Positions 10,380 to 21,109 of a stretch of 61,967 nucleotides of DNA are shown here, in pieces. Position numbers and translations under genes: made by a program. Each line of letters begins with the position of its first letter. Position 1 is the stretch's first letter. Source of the stretch: Terramyces sp. JEL0728 (lineage: Eukaryota; Chytridiomycota; Chytridiomycetes; Rhizophydiales; Terramycetaceae); assembly GCA_027603945.1 (NCBI GenBank), contig JADIIU010000081.1, positions 1 through 61,967 of the forward strand. Direction: 5' to 3'. The notes beneath the pieces were generated by a model. That model did not search any database. It was given only the letters and a program-made list of their open reading frames with translations, and was not told where the DNA came from.

Positions 10380-13300
10380 CTACATTAGCAGGTAATTACT
10401 AGCTTTGATTGGGATATTCAATATTTCAGCTTCGGTAATCACCTTTAGAACTTCTGCAATTTCAAGCGTGGTACTCTTTTCGTTCTTTGCACTTAGAGAA
10501 ACTGTCAATTTAACGCTCATTCCCGGTGCGACCTATCGTAAAACGTAATATACCGATCCATGTTTATAATGGACAAAAATCAGTTCATTCGATGGAAGCC
10601 TAACGGAAAATCTCAGAGAATCCAAGCCAACATTGGTTAGTTCAATAATCTTTTCATAAGTTTGTCCCGATATAATTTGTCCAAAATTGCAACGACCAGG
10701 TAGCGCCATAAATTCTCCCACGCCATATATAGCTAGAATTAACAATAAATACGATTTCTCTTTTTTGATTCTGCGGTAGAGGCTGTATTCAGTTGCCTAT
10801 GGCTATTGGCTTCCTGTTTCAAATGCTTTACGTTTGGAATAAGGCCAGGTTTGGTTCCTAATATTGATGCAGGATATCTCAATTTTCTAACTTTTGGTGG
10901 TGTCTTTGGCGGCGGTTTAATTTTTGGCAATTCTATAGGAACTTCAACCTTTGACGGTTCTTTACTTGCGACGAATACGCTACTTATCATTTGGCTGGGT
11001 TCTGAAGGGATAGCTAATTCCGAGGACCCATTTGTGCTTTCTGGATTGCGATCAACTCCTTCCTCGTGTTTAGCGCTTTGTCTGGAAGTTGGTTCCGATA
11101 CATATGATAGTGATTCAGAAGAAACTCCGATATTCTTGGACTCATGTAGCGCCTAGCGTTAGCCGGAAATACTGATTGGTTTCCTAAAAACTTTTGGCCT
11201 TCAGGACTATCAAAATACTTTGGTGGTTTGGTTGAAATCGATTTTCTGCTTTTAGGAAGGGTTTTGGATTTAATAGAGTTGCTTCGGACGGATGTAGTAC
11301 TCTTTGTTTTCATTTCTTTTGCCTGTTTCAAGAGGGTCATTACATCATCCTATGGTTAGATCAAATTACATTGACTGCCAACCCTGGATTGCCTGCCAAG
11401 TCCTCCTTCTCCAGATACTGAAGTATTATCGCTAGCTGCGTGGATTCCTTATCACAACCCAGAGTAAATCTTCCGGTGCCGTCATAATTAGATTGTAAAG
11501 CAGCCTCAGTTTCTCCTAACTCTGAAATTGGAACAGGATGATGTCTTTTCTTTAGCATTTCTTTGAATCCACTATATTCAGAGCAAATGTTTTCTCGCTC
11601 GACTTTAGATAACTGAGAGAGTCTTGTGAGCTATATTAGTTTAGATATACGTGTCTATATTGAATGACCGCTTGTTCACTATTGTTTAATTTATATTCTC
11701 TGATGGAAGATAGTGTCACCGATTCAGGATGATTCATGCTTTCTTCATTCGTTTTCAAATTTAGTGCCGCATAACTTTGGAAATATCTTGCCATGTCAGA
11801 GTCTCTCTTGAGATGCAGCCCACCTTGTCTATTCGGGAATATTACAAATACTTTGGGGGTGTTCCCATACAGCACCTCTTTGCCTTTAATTTTCAAGGCT
11901 GCTTTTGTTAGCCTACCTCCAAATGTGAGAATTGGATATGAAGGAACAGCTTCAGGTTTTGTTACCTAATAATAAGAAATGCTTACTTTGGTTGTGCCAT
12001 CAGCATTTACCACGAATAAATGATTCCTCAAGTCCAAGAAATTTAAAGTTCCAAGTCTCCAATTAATGCTAAAACAATTTTGCGCCTTCTCTGGCGGAGA
12101 AATAAAGTAATCGGATGATAATTTGATCTCCATATTCCCTGCCGTCTCTATTTTAACGTCCATATCAGTCAAAATTAATAATAGTTTACTCTCGTGATGG
12201 AAACAGATGTAGTTTTCCCACTTTCATATTTTCTTGATATTCTGAAACCATTACCCATATCCACCGCTTGTTCTCCGTCTTGTTTAAAGGTTATTTTCAG
12301 ATCAACTTGGTCTATCCACTTGATCTCATGTGAAGATCCTATTTCACTATTTATCTGCGTCCCATCAGCATGCTCTGTCTGGACGCTGCCGTTGGCATAT
12401 TTGGTGACAACAGTAAAGTTGGCTTTTGTCCACACAGTTTTCCCATTTGGGTATTCAGTCTCGATCGCTTCTTTCTGAGGGACTTCCTCAGATGTTGCAG
12501 AATCGGGAACGACCCACTCTTTGCCGGGTGATTGTGTTGCAGTCGTTCCATCTGGATACATTACAATGATATCCTTATTTTCATAGTATTTTACAACGAT
12601 TCCCTGGGTTAAATACTGTTACTGTTGGGAAAAATAGCCTAGAATGCACTTTAATCTTGTTGTTCCACGCGAGGTCTTCGCTTTTGTAGGATTTACATAG
12701 AATATTCCCGTTAGGCTGGAAAATAAAGTGATTTCCATTTTCGTCGGAAAATTTGATGCTTAAATGATCATCGTTATCTTGAATAGAAAATGCCGAGCCA
12801 TCAAAGAATCTGGCCACCAAATTAGCCGACGTCCTTGCAGAAGAACCGGAAGAAAATCTGATAAAGTTATTGTTCCACCATATTTTTGTGTACAAGTCTG
12901 ATATTAACGTAAATTTACCATTAATAGCGTGCGACGTGCGTTTTGTTACCTTGATAATAATGTTGTTATCTGGATATAGGTATGAGTTTGTATCGATGAT
13001 TTTCATTGACGAATCATTCATCAAGTAAGCGGTTCCTCTAGTTTCTGGATTAGGATGGGCAACTTCGCCATCCAATATTCCAGTAGAAAGGTCATACAAA
13101 TCGTAGAACTTTGCAAAATCAACTTTTGTGCGAACCTAAAGTTATTTAAAAGTTACACTTATTTTTTCAGACTCTTGATATTCCAAACAGCCCAATGGTC
13201 CAGGGGATTTCAAAATAAGCAATAGTTTTCCTTGGCTGTCAGGGAGACTATGAATAATTTGCGACAGTGAGCATTCGGCAATCTGAATTGCCTACTATTA

Positions 13301-15096
13301 TTCTGAAAATACCTGAATTAAGCTATAATATCCCAAATTTCCAAACCAACGCCAATCATCCAAAGTAAAATCTTCAACCGCGACATTGCAGTAATTTCTA
13401 CATACTTTTTCCAAGTCAAGCTGAGTTAAAAACTTTTCCATTCGACTCGTGTCCTCTAACATGTATTTGGAAACCTTAAAATATTCAGTTTGAATTTTCA
13501 TAAACTCTCCTGCGATACTATCGAATGAAAGATGCTTATAGCTGGGGTTCCTTTCGAGGAAATTGGCAAATTGACATGCAGGGAAGTATTCTGAGAGCAT
13601 CTGATACAACTTTTCAGGATCCAAGTTGATGCTGTGAAGCGCAGACATGAAATAACTGTGTAAAAGTGAAATATCGTAGAAATCTAAAATTTTCACAGCA
13701 AGTATTTTAGGTCCGTCTGCGGATTGTCGATCGGAATCTGGTGCAACTGACATTACAACTTTTCCGATTTCGCTGTCAAATAGTTGTTTTAAATACCCAA
13801 TACTAGTCTCAGCAAAATCCAGTTGATTATTTTCGTCCTTTGGAGCAACTCTAATAAAATACTCCAAGAACAGCGCAAGTTGCAAGTCAATGTTCATCTT
13901 TCCTCCGCTCTTTGTAGCGCTTATGAGGTATTCATAGTATCTCAAATCCACTTGAGTAGCTTCTAACGTGGGGACGTTGATGACATTATCTGCTTTGTAA
14001 AACTGTAAAAATATCTTTTTTCTATCCAAAATTGCGTAAATTTTGTTGGCCAAACTATCAAAAATTTCCTTGATTTCCTTGAATTCCACTGCAGGGATCG
14101 TAATCCAAACTGTTTTTCTCCATGCTGGCTCATTTTGGATCTTTGCGCGGTTGTTTAAATTCAACCAAGTCTGATTAGTGTTTGGATTCTCTACATAACT
14201 CAAATCCGCCGTTTTCTTGGTCGGAGTGTCTTCAATTCTGAAAACTGCGTCAATTGGAACATCAAATTCTTCTCTAAGCGAAATCAAAACTCCCGGAGAA
14301 TCAAAATCTTTCAAGAAAAAATATACATCTGGTCCGTTTGCCGGTTCGTCACCTAGGTATCAACCATTGAAATACCAATCGCAGCAACTTTTTCTTTACC
14401 ACCACTTCTGTCGCGAAGTTTATTCTTTCTCTTCGCAGACTCTGGCCCAGCGGATAATGGCTGTGGAACTTCTGCAGGTTTGCCATTCTTTGACGGAGTG
14501 GCACCTTTCTTTCCTGTAGGAGCTGCTGCGGGTTTACCCTTTTCTTGTTCTTTTGTCTTATCTTTGGCTTTTGCTTTAGATTCTTCCGTATTGACGGCTT
14601 CTGATTCTCTCTACTGTTATTTGCAATTACCGGAAGGATTTTAACACCATTCTTTAAATCAAGGTGATCTTGTTTGGAAAATAATAACCATGATTTAATC
14701 AATTTCGCAAGCAAGGTGTCGCTTAAATCCGATTCTAAAGCCCCCCCATCCATTGCAGTTTTCAACTCTTTGCATGGATCATAGGATTTCACATTTTCCA
14801 GTCCCTGGGTTACCTATTGCTTACCCACGATACCAAATCGCTTTTGCTTAACGCAGTAAATCTTTGGCGATATCCCCCTGATATCCAGTCAGCCCTAGTA
14901 TTAAGTGAAGGTACAATTGTTGATATTTGGAAGCATTCATATCAGAGCTTATCCCTGCATCCATAAATATAAAATAAATGAACGCATTGAAATTATCCTG
15001 TCGTGAATCCGAAATTACATCAATAATTGGCTGCGCTTGTAAAGTTTGCAGGTTAGAAAGGTTTGAATTCGAAGACTTTTTGTCTCCCTTTCCCAT
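10380..15096 (-). CDS. SPAG17: SPAG17/PF6-like ciliary central-pair protein, copy 1
   Basis: Fifteen exons, about 1476 aa; introns of 19-23 nt at 10533-10553, 10733-10752, 11082-11101, 11350-11369, 11631-11650, 11966-11986, 12170-12189, 12604-12622, 13136-13156, 13292-13312, 14353-14375, 14611-14630, 14814-14833, 14895-14914. The spliced sum divides by three. The N-terminus matches SPAG17 (SYDPCKELKTAMDGG, LLAKLIKSWLLFSKQ, then a Lys/Pro linker, KLRDRSG, DVYFFLKDFDSPGVLISL). The middle has the YPDGT/YPNGKTV/ADGT repeats typical of the family. The C-terminus is an ASH-like domain (GQTYEKIIELTNVGLDSLRFSV). It belongs to the C1a projection of motile cilia, so zoospores are expected. The intron at 12170-12189 seems to end in TG. 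Shorter than animal SPAG17. Confidence 0.85.
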
Positions 15097-15371
15097 TACG
15101 CGTCTTACTTTTTTAAGAGTCAATTCTCAATAGACTTTAGAGTCGTTTACTAGTCTTTGTAGATCACCACAGCGTAGCAGTTGCTGTGACAGCTATTGCA
15201 GATACTCGCGTGGGCAGTTAATGAAATCGCAAATACCGGCCCAAGGTGAATGATGCTAATTGCCCACCAGCTCCAAATTTGGGTTATTTGATCCTACAGT
15301 CGATAAGCAAGTCTGCTTGAAACCATTACTTTAAAATCTCCATTTGAAAATTTTTTGAATTTCAAGTGCAA
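15097..15371. ncRNA. Divergent SPAG17/SRP72 spacer with two adjacent potential RNA hairpins
   Basis: At 15177-15199 a 10-bp stem with one mismatch and a UGA loop can form. At 15210-15267 an 11-bp stem, GTGGGCAGTTA with TAATTGCCCAC, closes a 36-nt loop. In copy 2 (30475-30532) the second arm reads TAACTGCCCAC, so a G-U pair becomes G-C and the stem is kept. I see no tRNA or snoRNA boxes. It may be a small structured RNA or only a promoter palindrome. Confidence 0.3.
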
Positions 15372-17264
15372 ATGTCGACAAAGACGCAGGTTCTTGACGC
15401 TATTAATAACCATGACTATGAAGCAATCGCTGCTATTGAAGATGACCAACCAGATGTCTTAAAGAGCAGAATAGTCAGTTTAATCAAGTTGGATAAATTC
15501 CATGAAGCTCTGGAAATAGTCCCGGATGATCCAGAATTCTGCGTTGAGCATGCTTACATATTGTACAAGACTGACCTGAACGAATGTGTGGAATTCGTAT
15601 CGCAGAAATTGACTTTGAACCCATCCGGAATTCTCGATTCAAAGTTACTAACAATTCAAGCGCAAGCAGTAATTCGATACTAATAACAGTATTACAAATT
15701 GGAACAGTTCGGCGATGCAAATAGAATTTATCACCAGTTGGATTTGGATTCAGACATTAAAACAAATATAATGGCATCCCATGCATCCAACCGCATGCTT
15801 GGGACATCAGACAAAGTAAATGAAGAACTAGACACTTCCTATTCTTTCCTGTTTAATTTAGCGAATCTGTTTATTTCTGATCAAGAGTATGAGAAAGCAA
15901 TCACCACTCTGCAAAATACGCTGGAAGTGTGCCAGCAAACTATGGCGGAACAGGAATATGAGCAGTCAGATATTGATTTGGAATTAGCAACAATCAAATC
16001 GCAGTTGGGATTGGTGCATTATTTAATGAACGATTTCGATAAAGCGGCAAGTATATTTGAATCTGTCCTTGAACAAGCGTAACCCTTTCTAATTCAGTGA
16101 CTTGGATCCAGTAGTTGCGCTTATTACACAAATCAACCTTGCGTGTCTAAAAAACGATCAAACTTTAGCCCAATCACTGTTAAACAACATTCCCGACTCA
16201 ATACTCCAAAAATTAAACGCTTACCAGATTGATTTATTAGAATTCAACAGGCACATGGTTTCTATGCTCGGATTAAAGGTTATTGGAATTAAACTATAGT
16301 CTGCCTCCAAATTAGATGCAATTCAAGCAAAATTCAAGAACGATGAGCGTGTGATTTTGCTCGAAGCGTCTTTGCAAATGAAAAAGAAGGATGCAAACCA
16401 GGCCATTGCTGTAGCCGAGGTAATTTTTATTAAACCAAGAATATTGTCAAGAAATATCCTACATCGCTTAATGCTCACCTTGTGTTGACACAAAAGTACT
16501 TGCAACAGTCGCAATTTGCCAACGCGGAAAAAATCTTGCTGGAAATGATTTCTAATTCTAATTTTGAAGCAAGCAAACCAGGTTTGATAAGTTTAGCAAT
16601 ATGGGTACTCAAAGCCAACAATAAAGACAGCGAGGCTATTGGGTTGATTGCACAGGCCCAACCAGTAACGTCTAATTAACCAGAGACATCTCGCAACGAA
16701 ATTTTGCAGCTGGCCGACTTGAAGTTGAAATTTGGATATTTGGAAAAGGCGAAAGCGGATTTTGAAGAATTATTAAGAGAAGATCCTACAGACACAAAGG
16801 CAATCTCAGGGTATATAATGACTCTACCCGAATCTGAAATTGAAACTGCAGAACAATATCTGCCTTACATTTCGGAAAATATTGAATTCCCATATCAAGA
16901 AAACTCTGAATTGGATGTTTTACCTGGAAAAGTGATTACTAAAGAACAAAAGAAAAAGAGGAAGCGTACTAAACCTGTTCCAAAGAATTTTGACCCAAAG
17001 AAGCAGCCAGATCCTGAAAGATGGCTGCCAAAAAGTCAGCGAACTGGCAAGAAAAGTAAAACCAGCGGATTCCAAGGAGTTGCTCTTGAAGGCGGCGGTA
17101 TTGGTAACATCATGTTTATTTTAGGAAGTACCGGGAGTGCGAGAATCGCAGGTATCGATCCATCTAAATTACCTACTGTTCAAGCAGAGGTTCCAAGAAA
17201 AGAACTGCCCCAACCTGCTGTCAAGACCCCTGCAGGATTACGCAAAAAGAAGAATAAGAAATAA
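15372..17264 (+). CDS. SRP72: Signal recognition particle subunit SRP72, copy 1
   Basis: Seven exons: 15372-15668, 15690-16078, 16098-16278, 16300-16419, 16440-16664, 16686-17103, 17125-17264 (589 aa). The N-terminal part is a helical TPR array (DKFHEALEIVPDDPEFCVEHAYILYK; DQEYEKAITTLQNTLEVC). The C-terminus has the diagnostic RNA-binding block KKKRKRTKPVPKNFDPKKQPDPERWLPKSQR, then a basic tail. With SRP68 it binds SRP RNA and serves ER targeting. The last intron (17104-17124) is 21 nt and readable in frame, so its retention would only add seven residues; in copy 2 it is 22 nt. Its stop is 17 bp from the convergent LRR gene. Confidence 0.93.
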
Positions 17265-17281
17265 ATACAATTAGTCAAATA

Positions 17282-19409
17282 TTAGTTTAATACTTGTAAA
17301 ACCAACTCTTCGTCAACCGTCAAATCTTCTACGGGATATAACTCTGGTTTCCAATTTTTGAACCATTGTGTTTGGGCTTTGCTTGAATACTCTCCAGCTA
17401 TTTTCTTAATAACTTTGCTTCTCCTTTGGGCAATTCGTCGATCTCTGGCAGTAATTGGATTCAAATCAAGAAACGCCAAAGTTTTGATCGAATTGATTAA
17501 CAGCATTTTGATTATCACATTGTAAACGTACCTTTGACTTTGACTTGCTGTTTCTTGTGCAATTTGGTTGCCCCTAAAGTCCAAGAATGTCAAATTTGGC
17601 AGCTTTGCAAGTGATTTACATACCCGAGTAATGTCGGTAATATTGTTGCTTGAAAGATATACAGTAGTAAGCGATCGGAGGGATTCTAAAACACTAATGT
17701 CAGACAGTTGGTTATTCTCCAATATAATCGACTTTAAATAATGGCATTTCAGTAGTATTTGAGGAATAGATTTCAAGTTGCATCCGCCTGCTTCTAATAT
17801 TTCCAGTTTGATAGGAATGCTTTGCCAAGTAAATTGAGCATTATTGGAAATTTTTAGTGTTTTCAAATTACACTCTATAAAATTTACATTTCTATCGTTA
17901 TTATCGGGTACATTGCTTGGCTGAACTGTGATTCGATTTCCAAAACTTCCAGGCTTGACGCTTCAAGTGAATTTATTCTTCCAAGGCAGTTTCTAGAGAG
18001 ATTCAAAGAAGCTAGGCTCGGGAAAAATTGCAGATCAAAGCTGGTGAGGTAATTATCTGACATATCCAAAACTTTCAAACGATTCATAGATGATTCAATT
18101 TTAAACCGATCCAACTTGTTTTGATCAGCGTTAATAAATGGTTACTTAGCATCAATGTGGTCAAATAACCCAAATATTGAATATTCTTTACGTTTTCAAG
18201 TGCGTTCTCTGATAAATCCAGATACTCCAACCGCGAGCTAAGTTTAATAATGCAGTTACGATAGGACATTTTCAAAATCACATCGGACAATCTGGTTTCC
18301 TTTGAGACGCAATTTCCGAAGATTACTATTCTTAATTGACAGCGAGTTGATCTGATTCCCTTCAGCCGATAATTCTTCCAAATGATAAAGATTAGAAAGT
18401 GCTAAATTAATGTAAAAGTACCCGAGAGATCTGTCAAACAGTTAAACGAAATGTCTAGTACTTTCAAACACTTCAAGTGGGAAAAGCTCGTCAGGTTTGA
18501 CAGTTGATTCCTGCCAATAAACAACGATCCAGTTGAACCCGGGATTTCATCAACAAACTTCAGCTGGTTGTTGGAAGCAATGACTTTTCTGTAGTTCGTT
18601 TTGGCGTTTATCAAACCTTGTAGCGAATCCAAATTTAAATTTCCAAGATCAATGTAATCATTCGACGTACCAAATGGATTAATCTGTCTTTGGGCTGTGA
18701 GACTGCAATCATTTTTAAAACTTTTTTCAGTTTTGTTCAGATCAGTACAGTCAATTTCTACCCCGCGAGCAATATAATTAGACACATTGTGCAGTGAATC
18801 CTCCAGGTGCTTGAACTGCATGGCGACATCCGATTGTGATCTGTGAATTTTCTTTGGTTGTCTGTAATTCATTGGCGTGTCATCATTTGGGCTTGAATAT
18901 CTATCAGTGGTTTTAATTTCCTTTACAGAATCGATCAGGTGGGAATGATCTTCCTTTTCGATGATTGGATGATCCAGCTCAGAATGGTGCTTGATTGGTT
19001 TGTCCGTAAACAAATCAACTTGTTGTTCCTCGTGTGCATTTTCCAAGGACGGCTCTTCATCAGATGGCTGATCAAGAAAGTCAATGTTTTCAGGATACTC
19101 TTCTCTGTTGGCTTTATATCTTTCCAGATCTATCGTTTGATCTTTTTCGGGATAGTTAATTGTCTCCATAATTTCAGATAGTTGGTTTCTTGTTAGTGTA
19201 TCATATTTATTCTTAAATAATCCTTTTTCTGGTTCGAATACCTGCATAAACGCTGGTTGAGCGGGTTCAAACAGATCACGCAATTTAGGGATATTGGCCG
19301 TTTGCAATTCTGTTTCATTTATCTGCACTGTCCCCAGATCGTTGATTGGTGAAGCGATTGAATCTCGCGCTGAATCAACCCACTCCTGAATGTCGAATTG
19401 CGAAATCAT
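17282..19409 (-). CDS. LRR protein, Nud1/Cdc11-like septation scaffold candidate, copy 1
   Basis: Exons 18422-19409, 18260-18401, 18146-18237, 17913-18125, 17282-17892 (681 aa, sum divides by three). The N-terminal ~240 residues are acidic and disordered. From about residue 255 there are SDS22-like leucine-rich repeats (NQLSNLTSFSHLKCLKVLDIS, LEYLDLSENALENV, LKVLDMSDNYL) and an LRR cap (LDLNPITARDRRIAQRRS). The order (disordered N-terminus, then LRRs beginning with a TSFxHL repeat) recalls fungal Nud1/Cdc11 spindle-pole scaffolds of the mitotic-exit/septation network, but this is inference; a ciliary LRR protein is an alternative. The intron at 18126-18145 appears to end in TG. Because the duplication junction lies 30 bp upstream, this copy lacks its native promoter. 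Confidence 0.7.
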
Positions 19410-20133
19410 TTCGAGATTTTAAAAACAAAAAAACAATCCTTGAATTTTTCAAACATTTTCATCTTCTGCTCTTCGTCGCTAGTTGGTTTTCCCATTTGCT
19501 TTTGTCTCTGGTCATACTAAAGTTAATCTGTTTGAGGTGGACATCTAATCCACAGTCCTGAAATCGGACATTAGCTATTCTGGACAATTGAGAAAGAATA
19601 CGGATTCAAGGAAGCGAATTACCGCCATAGTTATTACTTACCATCATTTTTTCAACCATCCCTCTAGTTTCTCCATCTAACTCAGATAATTTTGAATTTT
19701 CTGGTTGAATCAAAGTTGTATCGATTGCAAAGTGATGAGTCTACAATTAGTTTTCCCAATCAATTGAAAGATCTCAATTTTCATATCCTCCAAGATCTCC
19801 GCATATGATACTTACCACTACATTTTTCCACCATTCTTGCTTGTTGATCTTTTCCAAGTGGATCAACAATTCATTATTATCAATCAACCAAGTGGATTCT
19901 TCTTCCTTTATCGGAGCACATAATTCTCCCTTTACAATAGGCTCTTGTCCTTTAATTGTGACAGACAAGTGGGTTTTTGTAATAGTTACTTGCAAATCTC
20001 TTCCTCTGGTTCCCTTTGGCAATTGAATTGTCAGATCCACTTCTTGCAAAGTTTGCTTCCACTTGTACGGCAATTTATCCAATTCGAGCTGTTCTAATTT
20101 CAACTTTTCTTCCCTATCACTTTCTTCAACCAT
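19406..20133 (-). CDS. nudC: NudC, copy 2, with junction-altered C-terminus
   Basis: Exons 19816-20133, 19642-19740 and 19406-19516 (175 aa). It matches copy 1 apart from two substitutions (KAHLS to KTHLS, EPLVK to EPIVK) up to MFEKFK. There the duplication junction (19440-19444) replaces the conserved tail [12 protein letters not shown] with about ten hydrophobic/basic residues ([10 protein letters not shown]). The new stop TGA overlaps the ATG of the LRR gene (ATGA at 19406-19409). The CS domain and the QPENSK...YDQRQK block remain, so the protein may still fold, but the C-terminal tail is lost. The first intron is 75 nt, one longer than in copy 1. Confidence 0.85.
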
Positions 20134-20153
20134 TTTTCAGATCTTTAAAAAAA

Positions 20154-20559
20154 ATGATTCAACTGAAAAGTTTTCTCAAAGTAATAGACAATTCTGGAGC
20201 GCTTGTAGTAGAATGCATCAATGTAATGGGCGGATCGAGAGTAGCATCCGTGGGAGATGAAATTGTATGTGCTGTTAAAAAAGCCAGACCATTACTGCCA
20301 ACGGAATCCAGAGGAGCAATAAAATTAAAGAAGGGAGACGTTGCGAGGGCATTAGTAGTCAGAACACACAAGGAAGTAAGAAGACTGGATGGCAGCTACA
20401 TTAAATTCGACGATAATGCTGTTGTAATGCTGAACAAACAGGGACAACCGTTGGGAAATAGAATCATGGTAATTTTTGATAACGTAGGGACCAATTGCGA
20501 GTGAATGCAGACAAAAGAGATGGGCCAAAGTTGCAGCTCTTGCACCAAAAATTATCTAA
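20154..20559 (+). CDS. MRPL14: Mitochondrial ribosomal protein uL14m, copy 2
   Basis: Exons 20154-20468 and 20488-20559. The protein is identical to copy 1, and the few nucleotide changes are synonymous. The 19-nt intron is preserved. The divergent 20-bp spacing to NudC is also kept. Confidence 0.9.
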
Positions 20560-20680
20560 TATATTATTTTGAATTCACAGAATAATTCCCGGTAACCTCT
20601 CTTGCCTTATATTAATTATCGCATATAAAATCTCCGTGTATGTGTCCAGTATTATTAACCTGTATTTTTTTTCAAATCGA

Positions 20681-20951
20681 ATGAGTGATTTGGGAGCAGA
20701 CGAGATTATTCAACAGGTTAAAGAACAAATCGAGCTGGAAAATTTCAAGACCATGATCTCGAATGTAATTCCGAAATGTTTTAATTTGTGTGTATTGAAA
20801 CCAGGATTGAAATTGGCATCTTCAGAGCAGGTATATTATCACTAACAAGGTTTGTTTGGAAAAGTGCTCCCAGCAATACCAGGAAACAATGGCCATCATC
20901 GCCAATGTTTACATGCAGAGATTACAAAGAGATCAACAGCAGCAATTGTAA
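20681..20951 (+). CDS. TIM13: Tim13, copy 2
   Basis: Exons 20681-20830 and 20850-20951, protein identical to copy 1 (83 aa, twin CX3C). The upstream leader carries a 12-nt insertion relative to copy 1 (ATTATTAACCTG), so 5' regions have begun to diverge. Confidence 0.9.
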
Positions 20952-21109
20952 TAATAAACATTTAATAATGAATGCGTTTCTGGAAGAGTTAGGATTCGTC
21001 CTTTATTCCATGCTCACCACAATCTAGTGTGTACCAGTCACAGAATTAATGCTGCAAGGCGATTGTCTCACAAGTTATCTCATTAAACCATGAATATTCA
21101 ATACTAATG

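Larger units (their letters stand above)
4190..19439. repeat. Tandem duplication, unit 1 (~15.25 kb)
   Basis: The segment from the NudC 3' end to 30 bp upstream of the LRR-gene ATG is repeated directly at 19440-34705. The left boundary at 4190-4194, the junction at 19440-19444 and the right boundary at 34706-34710 all read TTGAA. Flanking sequence diverges at once on the outer sides. Gene order is NudC(-), uL14m(+), TIM13(+), HBS1(-), FBA(+), SPAG17(-), SRP72(+), LRR(-). Confidence 0.95.

Noticed and set aside
10806..11156. 116-residue plus-strand frame inside SPAG17
   Set aside because: It is the antisense shadow of Pro/Lys-rich SPAG17 exons; the minus strand gives the continuous spliced protein.
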